Assembly (NCBI GenBank): GCA_002393555.1
Contig: DGSP01000046.1
Span: 1 to 17,572 of the forward strand
DNA: 17,572 nucleotides
Source of the DNA: Prevotellaceae bacterium UBA4359
GTDB taxonomy: Bacteria; Bacteroidota; Bacteroidia; Bacteroidales; Bacteroidaceae
Reading direction: 5' to 3'
Shown: one piece after another, positions 1-6,992 of the stretch
Position numbering within the stretch: the first letter of the stretch is position 1
How the letters are laid out: every line of letters begins with the position of its first letter
The notes under the pieces: model-generated
Databases searched by the model: none
What the model saw: only the letters and a program-made list of their open reading frames with translations
Told to the model about the DNA's origin: nothing
Program-made: the position numbers and the translations under genes

Positions 1-110
1 GGCTACACTCAGCATTCGTTTTTATTCGTTGCACCCTTGGGTGCATTGTGCATTGTATAAATTCGTCATATTCGAAATATTCGTTGTTGAAAAAAGCATC
101 CGAAACTTCA
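1..110. repeat. 110-bp repeat, left copy (cut by window edge)
   Basis: Every base of 1-110 matches the reverse complement of 10022-10131. Identity stops at position 111, but on the left it reaches the window edge, so the real repeat may be longer. The unit holds a perfect 7-bp hairpin (30-36 with 39-45, loop TT), several ATTCGT motifs, and ends in CCGAAACTT (100-108). It does not look coding. It is read as one half of the MITE/REP-like element seen in full at 10024-10255. It lies just downstream of the 3' end of the HerA-like gene. Confidence 0.95.
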
Positions 111-111
111 A

Positions 112-139
112 TTAATTGTTAATTGTTCATCGTTAATTA
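112..139. repeat. Short AT-rich 7-bp tandem array
   Basis: Four heptads follow each other: TTAATTG, TTAATTG, TTCATCG, TTAATTA. The array sits directly beside the CCGAAACTT end of the 110-bp repeat, as another heptad array sits beside the matching end at 10262-10296. It fills the short gap before the stop codon of the HerA-like gene. Such slippage-prone arrays are common between genes in Bacteroidales; no function is visible. Confidence 0.7.
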
Positions 140-150
140 TCAGCGTTTTT

Positions 151-2007
151 TCATTTGAAGATACTTTTCAGTATCTCGCTGGTCACCTTGCGGGTGGCAG
201 TGTTGGCGGCACTCTTGGCAGCACTTCCGAGGATGGAACCAGAGGAAGAGCGGCGTGAAGAACTGGTCTTGCGCGATGAGGCTGTCCTCCTGCTGGAAGA
301 TGTGCTGCGCGATGAGTTGCCTGTAATCTTCTTGCCCACCGAGTTGCCCACCTGACGACCAGCACTTCCTATCACGGCACCGAGGAGGGTGCCGAAGATG
401 GTGCGTGTCCAACCGCTCGACGACTTTTCCTTTTCCTTGGCCAAACGCTCCTGCTCTTTGCGCAGACGTTCAGCCTCTTTTTCCTGTTCTTTGCGGATGC
501 GTTCGGCCTCACGGGCAGCGTCACGTTCTTGCTTTTCTTGTTCACGCTGGCGACGCAACACCTCGGCGGCTTCGGCGCGCAGACGGCGTTCTTCTTCCTT
601 TTCCGCCTCTTTCTGCAGGCGTTCTTGCTCCTTTTGCAGTCGGGCAGCCTCCTTCTCCTCTTCTTTCTGCCGCTTGGCTTCCTCCTGCTTGCGCAGCATC
701 TCGGCGGCTTCGGCATCCTCCTGTTCCTTCTGTGCTATGAGTACTTCGTAGGCACTCTCGCGGTCGAAGTAGTCGGCATACTCCTTGATGTGGTCGGGAG
801 CAGCATTCTGGATGTCAATGCGTTGACCCTCGGTGATGGCACCAATCTGGCTCAGAGGAAAGAGCATATTGGCGCGCTGCACGATGGTGGGCGCACCTCT
901 TTCGTCGAGCACAGACACGAGTGCCTCGCCTGTACCCAGTTCCATGATGGCATCCTCTGTCTTGAAGGCAGGGTTGGCACGGAAGGACTGGGCGGCCACA
1001 CGCACCGCTTTCTGGTCCTTAGGCGTATAGGCACGGAGGGCATGCTGGATGCGGTTGCCCAGTTGGCCGAGGATAGCGTCAGGAATGTCGGAAGGTGACT
1101 GCGAGATGAAGTAGATGCCGACACCCTTCGAGCGGATGAGTCGGATAACCTGTTCCAACTTATCCACCATCGCCTTCGAGGTGCCGTCGAAGAGCATGTG
1201 TGCCTCGTCGAAGAAAAAGACGAGTTTGGGCAGTTCTTGGTCGCCGATTTCGGGCAGTGTGGCATAGAGTTCGGTCATCAGCCAAAGGAGGAAGGTGGAA
1301 TAGAGTTTCGGGTTGAGCATCAGTTTGTCGGCAGCCAACACACTCATCACGCCCATGCCGTTCTCGGTGTCGATAAGGTCTTCCACGTTGAAGGCCGGCT
1401 CGCCAAAAAACTGGTCGCCTCCCTCGCTCTGCAGGGCCAGCACAGCGCGCTGGATGGCACCGATGCTGGCAGGCGAGATGTTGCCATAGACGGTGGTGAA
1501 CAACCCGGTGTTCTGTCCCACAAAGTCGAGCATCAGGCGCAGGTCTTTCAGGTCGATGAGCAAGAGTTCCTTGTCATCGGCGATGTGGAAGACAATGTTG
1601 AGCACACCACTCTGCACGTCGGTCAGGTCCATCAGTCGGCTGAGCAGTTGCGGCCCCATGGCCGACACGGTGGTGCGCATGGGGAATCCTTGCTCACCAA
1701 ACACATCGTAGAATCTGACGGGGCAAGCCTTAAACTCGGGGTTAGGCACACCGAAACCATCTTTGCGCTTCTCGATGAAGGAGGAGAGTTTGCCGGGTTG
1801 TGAGATGCCGGATAGGTCGCCTTTCATGTCGGCCATGAAGCAGGGCACCCCCGCTTGGCTGAAGGTTTCGGCCAGCACTTGCAGGGAAACCGTCTTGCCA
1901 GTGCCTGTGGCACCGGCTATGAGGCCGTGACGATTACACATTCGGCCCACCAGGTTGATGGGTCCTTCGCCGCTGTGTGCGATGTAGAGTTCACCGTTGA
2001 TATACAT
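151..2007 (-). CDS. HerA-like ATPase, DUF853 (YjgR) type, with C-terminal coiled coil
   Basis: A 618-residue protein of the HerA/FtsK-like ATPase group, resembling the DUF853 (YjgR) family. Walker A is GATGTGKT (32-39) and Walker B is LVFFFDEAH (262-270). The region SPSDIPDAILGQLGNRIQ (about 304-321) is typical of this family. The ATPase core ends near residue 425. An uninterrupted, strongly charged E/K/R/Q coiled coil follows (about 425-528), then a glycine-rich segment that could insert in or lie on a membrane (about 532-560), and a Ser/Arg/Thr-rich basic tail (about 564-618). E. coli YjgR is about 500 residues, so the tail is extra. HerA relatives are DNA-translocating or nucleic-acid motor ATPases; the role of DUF853 proteins is not established. 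The start lies 27 bp after the dsbD stop on the same strand, so it is probably the third gene of the trxB operon. Confidence 0.88.
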   Translation of the reverse strand: MYINGELYIAHSGEGPINLVGRMCNRHGLIAGATGTGKTVSLQVLAETFSQAGVPCFMADMKGDLSGISQPGKLSSFIEKRKDGFGVPNPEFKACPVRFYDVFGEQGFPMRTTVSAMGPQLLSRLMDLTDVQSGVLNIVFHIADDKELLLIDLKDLRLMLDFVGQNTGLFTTVYGNISPASIGAIQRAVLALQSEGGDQFFGEPAFNVEDLIDTENGMGVMSVLAADKLMLNPKLYSTFLLWLMTELYATLPEIGDQELPKLVFFFDEAHMLFDGTSKAMVDKLEQVIRLIRSKGVGIYFISQSPSDIPDAILGQLGNRIQHALRAYTPKDQKAVRVAAQSFRANPAFKTEDAIMELGTGEALVSVLDERGAPTIVQRANMLFPLSQIGAITEGQRIDIQNAAPDHIKEYADYFDRESAYEVLIAQKEQEDAEAAEMLRKQEEAKRQKEEEKEAARLQKEQERLQKEAEKEEERRLRAEAAEVLRRQREQEKQERDAAREAERIRKEQEKEAERLRKEQERLAKEKEKSSSGWTRTIFGTLLGAVIGSAGRQVGNSVGKKITGNSSRSTSSSRRTASSRKTSSSRRSSSGSILGSAAKSAANTATRKVTSEILKSIFK

Positions 2008-2034
2008 ATTTATGAGGTTTATAGGTTGTCTGGA

Positions 2035-4182
2035 TTATCTGGAGTTCTGGGAATAGCGGTCAAGGCCACTGTTGAGCCATTTGAGGAAACGCGGAATGTC
2101 CTCGTCGTAGGAGTAGGGTTGTTCGAGCAGGTTGCCTTGATGGTCTGCGAGTACGTAGAAAGGTTGGGTGCTGGCATCGAACTTCGACGACTGGAGATAA
2201 CTCCACCTGTCGCCCACGGTGCGCAGTTTGCGCTTAGAGCCATTATCGTCCACCACGATAGGTTCGGACAGTTTGGTTTTGTCATCCACATAGAGTTGGA
2301 TGAGCACGTATTTGTTGCGCATGATGTCGGCCACCTCGGTGTCGGTGAAGACGGCGGCTTCCATCTTGCGGCAGTTCACACAACCATAGCCCGTAAAGTC
2401 TATCATGACGGGCATGTGGTGCTCCTTCGCATACAGCATACCCTCCTCATAATCTGTAAACATAGGCTTCACTTCCTGCTTTGGGGCAAGGTTGAAGTCC
2501 TGCGTCTTCATGGGCGGAGCAAAGGCACTGATGGCCTTCAGAGGCGCGCCCCAAAGTCCCGGCAGCATATAGATGGCAAAGGCAAAGGAAACCAAAGCCA
2601 TGAAGAAGCGCACCACCGATGTCTTTTGATGCAGCACCACATTCCCCATTTCGTCATATTCCTCCTCATCGTGGGGGAAGCGAATCCAGCCGATAAGATA
2701 ACAGCCTAACAATGCCGCAAGGGCAATCCAAAGGCTGAGGAACACTTCGCGGTCGAGCAGTCCCCAATGGTAGGACAAATCTGCCACCGAGAAAAATTTG
2801 AGGGCGAAAGCCAGTTCGACAAAGCCGAGGGTCACCTTCACCACGTTCATCCAGTTGCCACTCTTCGGCATGGCGTTGAGCCACTGGGGGAAGAGGGCGA
2901 AGAGCGTGAAGGGCAGAGCCAAGGCAATGGCGAAACCGAGCATGCCGATAACGGGGCCGGGGCCGAGAATGTTGGAAGTGGCCACCTCCACCAAGAGAAA
3001 ACCGATGATGGGGCCTGTACAGGAGAAACTGACCAAGACCAGCGTGAACGCCATGAGGAAGATGCTCAGCAGTCCTGTGGTGGTGCTGGCCTTCTTATCG
3101 ACAGCGGTGTTCCACTTCGACGGCAGCGTCAACTCAAAGCCGCCGATGAAAGAGATGCCGAAAATCAGCAGCATGAAGAAAAAGAGGAGGTTGAACACCG
3201 CATTCGTAGCCAAATCGTTGAGTGCCGAAGGCCCAAAGATGGCGGTGATGACAAGTCCGAGGGCGACATAAATCACGATGATGCTGAGTCCATAGAGGAT
3301 GGCATCGCGGATGCCTCGCTTCTTGGCCGCCGCCTTCTCTTCGGGAGAGGAATTTTTATTTGTTCCACGCTTGAGGAAGAAGGATACGGTCATGGGGATG
3401 ATGGGCCACACGCAAGGGGTGAGCAGGGCGATGAGACCGCCAATGAAACCGAGAGCAAACAACAGCACAAGTGAGCCCTCAGTCAGCGAGCCATCCACTG
3501 GCGTGGAGTAGTCAATGCGAGGTTCCCATTCGGCGTCATCTTCTCCTTGGACGAAGACAGCGACGGAATCGCTGTCCGCTGTGGAGGCAGGGTTTGCATC
3601 AGCAAGGAAGGCTGAATCGGGAGACAGGGCACTGTTGGTCGGGGTCTGTGCGGCATCGGAGGCCGTCGGGGCAGGAGGCGCATTCCCTTGGGAGGGAGAG
3701 GCTTTCGGCTCTTCCTTCTTCTGAGGCTTCGCTTCGCCGCTGAAACTGAAATCGACAGCCGTGGGAGGGGTGCAGTTCTGGTCGTTGCAGGCCCCGTATT
3801 CAAGGTAGCCCTCCACCTCATACTTGCCGCCGAGGAGTTTCAGTTTCTGTCTGAAGGTGGCTGTCTTTTCAAAGTAGAAGACATCGGTGCTGAACATGGC
3901 CTCGAAGTGCTTCACTGGCTTGCCTGCATAGGTGAGCGCACCATCCAGTTGGGCACCCGTCATCTTTTCCATGTGGAGGGTTGTCGGTGTGGGACCATCC
4001 ATCGGCTCTGTGCTGTACATGTGCCATCCGTCCTTGATGGTTGCGACGAACGTGATGACCGCCTCGGTGGAGGATGCCTCCTTGATGGAGGTCTCCACCT
4101 TGACGGGCTTCACGCCCCACATCTGTGCATGGGCCATGCTCATGCAGCAGAGGGTCAGGGTCAGCAGCAGGAGCCTTCTCAT
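2035..4182 (-). CDS. dsbD: Thiol:disulfide interchange protein DsbD
   Basis: A 715-residue membrane protein that passes electrons from cytosolic thioredoxin to periplasmic thiol proteins. The start at 4182 gives a clear signal peptide (MRRLLLLTLTLCCMSMAHAQ); the reading frame continues further upstream but there overlaps trxB with low-complexity, non-homologous residues. The N-terminal periplasmic alpha domain carries YGACNDQNCTPP (C132, C137). A Pro/Ala/Ser linker spans about 150-230. The transmembrane beta domain (about 235-545) holds the cysteine pair C257 (TPCVWP) and C388 (SFSCTGP). The C-terminal thioredoxin-like gamma domain has CVNC (C601, C604). All three redox pairs of the DsbD relay are thus present. 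The ATG overlaps the trxB TGA by 4 bp, which points to translational coupling with the enzyme that ultimately supplies its electrons. The length is somewhat above the roughly 565 residues of E. coli DsbD, mainly because of the linker and inter-helix loops. Confidence 0.95.
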   Translation of the reverse strand: MRRLLLLTLTLCCMSMAHAQMWGVKPVKVETSIKEASSTEAVITFVATIKDGWHMYSTEPMDGPTPTTLHMEKMTGAQLDGALTYAGKPVKHFEAMFSTDVFYFEKTATFRQKLKLLGGKYEVEGYLEYGACNDQNCTPPTAVDFSFSGEAKPQKKEEPKASPSQGNAPPAPTASDAAQTPTNSALSPDSAFLADANPASTADSDSVAVFVQGEDDAEWEPRIDYSTPVDGSLTEGSLVLLFALGFIGGLIALLTPCVWPIIPMTVSFFLKRGTNKNSSPEEKAAAKKRGIRDAILYGLSIIVIYVALGLVITAIFGPSALNDLATNAVFNLLFFFMLLIFGISFIGGFELTLPSKWNTAVDKKASTTTGLLSIFLMAFTLVLVSFSCTGPIIGFLLVEVATSNILGPGPVIGMLGFAIALALPFTLFALFPQWLNAMPKSGNWMNVVKVTLGFVELAFALKFFSVADLSYHWGLLDREVFLSLWIALAALLGCYLIGWIRFPHDEEEYDEMGNVVLHQKTSVVRFFMALVSFAFAIYMLPGLWGAPLKAISAFAPPMKTQDFNLAPKQEVKPMFTDYEEGMLYAKEHHMPVMIDFTGYGCVNCRKMEAAVFTDTEVADIMRNKYVLIQLYVDDKTKLSEPIVVDDNGSKRKLRTVGDRWSYLQSSKFDASTQPFYVLADHQGNLLEQPYSYDEDIPRFLKWLNSGLDRYSQNSR

Positions 4183-5126
4183 ACGATGCCTTTTTCTTGC
4201 AGATAATGGAGTGCGTCGATGGCGGCGTGGCATCCACTGCCGGCGGCGCTGATGGCCTGACGATAGAGGGGATCGGCCACATCGCCAGCCGCAAACACAC
4301 CGGGAACGTTGGTGGCGGTGGTGGGATGCTGCACCTTGATGTAGCCCTGTGCATCCACCTCCACATCGGGACGGAACACCTCGCTGTTGGGGTGATGGCC
4401 GATGGCGAGGAAGAAACCGTCGATGGGCAGGTCGTAGCGGCGTTCGCCCTCCTTGCCCTTGTTCTCGATGAGGTGGGCACCCTCCACACCGTTGTCGCCA
4501 TAGAGGCCCTCGGTTTGTGTGTTCCAAAGGATTTCGATGTTCTCAGCCTCCTTCACCTTTTGCTGCATGGCATCGCTGGCGCGAAGCACATCGCGGCGCA
4601 CAATCATATATACTTTCTTGGCCAAACTACTCAGGTATTGTGCCTCCTCGCAGGCCGTGTCGCCGCCGCCCACCACGGCCACCACCCGCTTGCGGTAGAA
4701 GAAGCCGTCGCACGTGGCACAGGCCGACACGCCCTGTCCTGCATATTTCTTTTCATCGTCCAGCCCGAGGTATTTGGCCGACGCACCCGTAGAGATGATG
4801 AGCGTGTGTGCCTCCAGCACTGTGCCGTCGTCGGTGGTCACCTTGTGGGGCTGAGAACCGTCCTTCGAGAGTTCCACCTTCGTCACCATGCCCGTGCGGA
4901 TGTCGGTGCCCAATCGCTCGGCCTGCTTGCGCAGGTCATCCATCAGTTCCACACCGGTGGTGCCATCAGGGTAGCCCGGAAAATTGTCCACTTCAGTGGT
5001 CTGGGTCAGTTGACCGCCAGGTTGCAATCCCTCGTAGAGCACGGGGCTCAAAGAACTTCTCGAAGCATAGATGGCTGCCGTATATCCGGCAGGGCCACTT
5101 CCTATAATCAATGTTTTCAGTGCCAT
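4179..5126 (-). CDS. trxB: Thioredoxin reductase
   Basis: A 315-residue FAD/NADPH flavoprotein that reduces thioredoxin in the cytosol. The N-terminal FAD-binding motif is GSGPAGYTAAIYASR (9-23), the redox-active pair is CATC (C136, C139, followed by D140), the NADPH-binding loop is GGGDTACEEA (153-162), and the C-terminal FAD-binding motif is GDVAD (281-285). Length and order are standard for the low-molecular-weight bacterial enzyme. It is the first gene of the minus-strand operon, with a well-placed promoter 66 bp upstream of the start codon. The dsbD start overlaps its stop codon. No trxA is present in the window, so the thioredoxin partner must be encoded elsewhere. Confidence 0.97.
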   Translation of the reverse strand: MALKTLIIGSGPAGYTAAIYASRSSLSPVLYEGLQPGGQLTQTTEVDNFPGYPDGTTGVELMDDLRKQAERLGTDIRTGMVTKVELSKDGSQPHKVTTDDGTVLEAHTLIISTGASAKYLGLDDEKKYAGQGVSACATCDGFFYRKRVVAVVGGGDTACEEAQYLSSLAKKVYMIVRRDVLRASDAMQQKVKEAENIEILWNTQTEGLYGDNGVEGAHLIENKGKEGERRYDLPIDGFFLAIGHHPNSEVFRPDVEVDAQGYIKVQHPTTATNVPGVFAAGDVADPLYRQAISAAGSGCHAAIDALHYLQEKGIV

Positions 5127-5191
5127 ATATTCAGTTTTTTTAGTGTTTGAAACGTTTATTCAGAAGGTGAAAAATGTCTGTAAAATGTGTG

Positions 5192-5223
5192 CAAAGATAA
5201 TGAGATTTGCACGATTGACCAAA
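5192..5223 (-). promoter_or_regulatory. Promoter of the trxB-dsbD-ATPase operon
   Basis: Read on the minus strand, TTTG (5223-5220) is followed after 20 bp by TATCTTTG (5199-5192). This matches the Bacteroidetes housekeeping promoter (-33 TTTG, 19-21 bp, -7 TAnnTTTG). It faces trxB, leaving a leader of roughly 60 nt. It is the best-formed promoter in the window. Confidence 0.8.
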
Positions 5224-5294
5224 CTTTTCGCCCAAGAACTTTCTTGCTGAAGGCACAAAAGGCTCAATTTCAGCCGATTCGGCCACAAAACGTA

Positions 5295-5313
5295 GGGGGC
5301 ACGGAAAGCCCCC
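5295..5313. repeat. GC-rich hairpin
   Basis: GGGGGC (5295-5300) pairs with GCCCCC (5308-5313) across a 7-nt loop, with one further A-T pair outside. There is no T-run on either side, so it is not a convincing intrinsic terminator. It lies in the trxB/POT divergent region next to the large palindrome. Confidence 0.5.
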
Positions 5314-5321
5314 TTCCACAA

Positions 5322-5404
5322 CCTCAAAACAGGTGTGACTCACACCTGTGGTAGGGGTGTGACTCAGACCTATGGTATAGGTGTGACTCACACCTGTTTT
5401 GAGG
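5322..5404. repeat. 83-bp near-palindrome made of three 24-bp units
   Basis: The outer arms 5322-5338 and 5388-5404 are perfect 17-bp reverse complements, and pairing continues with few mismatches to the centre at 5363. Inside are three units at exactly 24-bp steps (from 5331, 5355 and 5379). The first and third contain the perfect palindrome AGGTGTGACTCACACCT; the middle one is slightly degenerate. The element lies between the divergent trxB and peptide transporter genes, outside both candidate promoters. It could form a cruciform, act as a multi-site operator or be a local repeat element; the sequence alone does not decide. The rest of the gene-free stretch 5127-5521 holds the two promoters and one small GC hairpin. 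Confidence 0.9.
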
Positions 5405-5483
5405 CACTGAAAGAGGGGGAGAAAAAGAAGTGGAAAAAGGGAGAAAAAGGGAACGGAAAAAGGGATGTTTCAGAAAAAATGCT

Positions 5484-5491
5484 TACCTTTG
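5484..5491 (+). promoter_or_regulatory. Candidate -7 element for the peptide transporter
   Basis: TACCTTTG followed by CAGCC matches the Bacteroidetes -7 consensus TAnnTTTG. It lies 30 bp before the chosen ATG at 5522. No good -33 TTTG is seen at the usual distance. It also argues against using the in-frame ATG at 5465, which would sit upstream of the promoter. Confidence 0.6.
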
Positions 5492-5521
5492 CAGCCTAAG
5501 CCTTCAAAAGCACTTCATGAC

Positions 5522-6916
5522 ATGACACAGCAAGGACACCCCAAGGGACTTTATCTGCTCTTCGTCACCGAGATGGCCGAGCGGTTCAGTTACTATGGCA
5601 TGCGCGCCGTCTTCACGCTCTACATGGTGGCGGCTCTCTTCACGATGGATGCCGCCAGCGAGATTTATGGCTACTACACGGGACTGGTCTATCTCACTCC
5701 CCTCTTGGGCGGCTATGTGGCCGACCGCTATTGGGGCAACCGCCGCAGCATCGTGGTGGGCGGACTGCTCATGGCGGTGGGGCAGTTGCTGCTTTTCCTC
5801 AGTGCCTCGGTGGTGCAACCAGCCATCAGCGAGGCCGAGGGAGTCATCGACCCTGCCGTGGATAATCAATTGGCCATCATCTTCATGATGAGTGGACTCT
5901 TCTTCCTCATTCTCGGCAATGGTTTTTTCAAACCTAACATATCGACGATGGTGGGCAGTCTCTATGCCCCCGACGACAAGCGGAAGGACTCGGCTTTCAC
6001 CATCTTCTATATGGGCATTAACGTGGGAGCCACGCTGGGACCGTTGGCCTGCGGCATCTTCGAGGGCAACTACCTGAATCCGACCTACTTCAGGTGGGCA
6101 TTCCTCTGTGCCGCCATCGCCATGCTTGTATCTACACTGGTGTTCTGGCTGCTGAAAAACAAATACTTGAGAGACTATCAGGGGCAGCCTGTCGGCACTG
6201 GGCCAACCCACCATGAGCAGGTGCAGAAACATCCCCTCACGCGAAAAGAGAAACAGCACATCGCCGTCATTTTCATCATTGCGGCCTTCGTCATCTTCTT
6301 CTGGGCGGCCTACGAACAGGCAGGCGTGTCGCTCACCTACTTTGCCGACCAGCAGACCGACCGCCACATCTTCGGATGGGAAATGCCGACCAGTTATTTC
6401 CAGTCTTTCCCCGCCATCTTCGTGGTGCTGCTCGCTCCTGTCATGAACCTGGTTTGGGAGACTCTGGGCCGCTTCGGACATGAGCCTTCTTCGGTGCTGA
6501 AACAGGCTTTCGGCTTGGCTTTCCTCTCGCTGGGCTATCTGCTCATCGCCTATGGGGTGAAGGACATCGACCCTGCTGCCAAGGTGAGCATGTTCTGGCT
6601 CACGGGGCTTTACTTCCTCCACACGCTGGGCGAACTCTCGCTCTCGCCCATCGGACTCTCGCTCGTCAGCCGACTTTCGCCTAAGCATCTAGCCAGCCTG
6701 ATGATGGGCATCTGGTTCATGTCCACCGCAGTGAGCAACATGCTCGCTGGCCAGTTGGCCACGCTCTACCCCGATGGAAGCAGCAAAAGCCTCTTTGGAC
6801 TGGTGGAAATCACCTCGCTCCACGACTTCTTCATGGTGTTCGTCGTCATGTCGGGCATTGCCGCCATTGCGCTGGCCTGCATCTCGCCTGTGCTAAACAG
6901 AATGATGAAGGAGTGA
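5522..6916 (+). CDS. POT/PTR-family proton-coupled peptide transporter
   Basis: A 464-residue inner-membrane transporter of the proton-dependent oligopeptide transporter family (major facilitator superfamily). It carries the family's proton-coupling motif ExxERFxYY as EMAERFSYY (17-25), the PTR2 signature around GGYVADRYWGNRRSI (63-77), FFKPNISTMVGSLY (135-148) and FYMGINVGATLGP (162-174). Many hydrophobic helices follow to the C-terminus, in line with the 12-14 expected. The ATG at 5522 was chosen because MTQQGHPKGLY resembles usual family N-termini and because a promoter covers the region just upstream. Family members import di- and tripeptides. The next gene degrades hydroxyproline, an amino acid released from collagen-like peptides, so it may supply that pathway; this is inferred from position only. 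Confidence 0.93.
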   Translation: MTQQGHPKGLYLLFVTEMAERFSYYGMRAVFTLYMVAALFTMDAASEIYGYYTGLVYLTPLLGGYVADRYWGNRRSIVVGGLLMAVGQLLLFLSASVVQPAISEAEGVIDPAVDNQLAIIFMMSGLFFLILGNGFFKPNISTMVGSLYAPDDKRKDSAFTIFYMGINVGATLGPLACGIFEGNYLNPTYFRWAFLCAAIAMLVSTLVFWLLKNKYLRDYQGQPVGTGPTHHEQVQKHPLTRKEKQHIAVIFIIAAFVIFFWAAYEQAGVSLTYFADQQTDRHIFGWEMPTSYFQSFPAIFVVLLAPVMNLVWETLGRFGHEPSSVLKQAFGLAFLSLGYLLIAYGVKDIDPAAKVSMFWLTGLYFLHTLGELSLSPIGLSLVSRLSPKHLASLMMGIWFMSTAVSNMLAGQLATLYPDGSSKSLFGLVEITSLHDFFMVFVVMSGIAAIALACISPVLNRMMKE

Positions 6917-6957
6917 GATTTTTCGCCTTTCAGTCTTCACTTTTCACTTAAAATCCG

Positions 6958-6965
6958 TACCTTTG
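6958..6965 (+). promoter_or_regulatory. Candidate -7 element for hypD
   Basis: TACCTTTG followed by CAGCC is the same sequence as the -7 element ahead of the transporter and fits TAnnTTTG. It lies 27 bp before the chosen ATG at 6993, with an A-rich stretch between. The -33 region is not convincing. Its presence suggests hypD has its own transcription start even though the transporter lies 76 bp upstream on the same strand. Confidence 0.6.
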
Positions 6966-6992
6966 CAGCCAACTAAACAGAAAGAAAAAAAT

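Noticed and set aside
389..1803. Long plus-strand open frames opposite the ATPase gene
   Set aside because: They mirror the coiled coil and ATPase codons of the minus-strand gene and carry no recognisable motifs.
4183..4527. Upstream extension of dsbD
   Set aside because: The extra residues are His/Arg-rich shadow sequence overlapping trxB; a signal peptide begins precisely at the 4182 start.
5140..5391. Open frame on the minus strand with SHT-rich 8-residue repeats
   Set aside because: The repetition is the 24-bp palindromic DNA repeat read as codons; it covers the trxB promoter and has no family resemblance.
5331..5395. CRISPR array from 24-bp periodic units
   Set aside because: Only three units, with no room for spacers; it is a nested palindrome.
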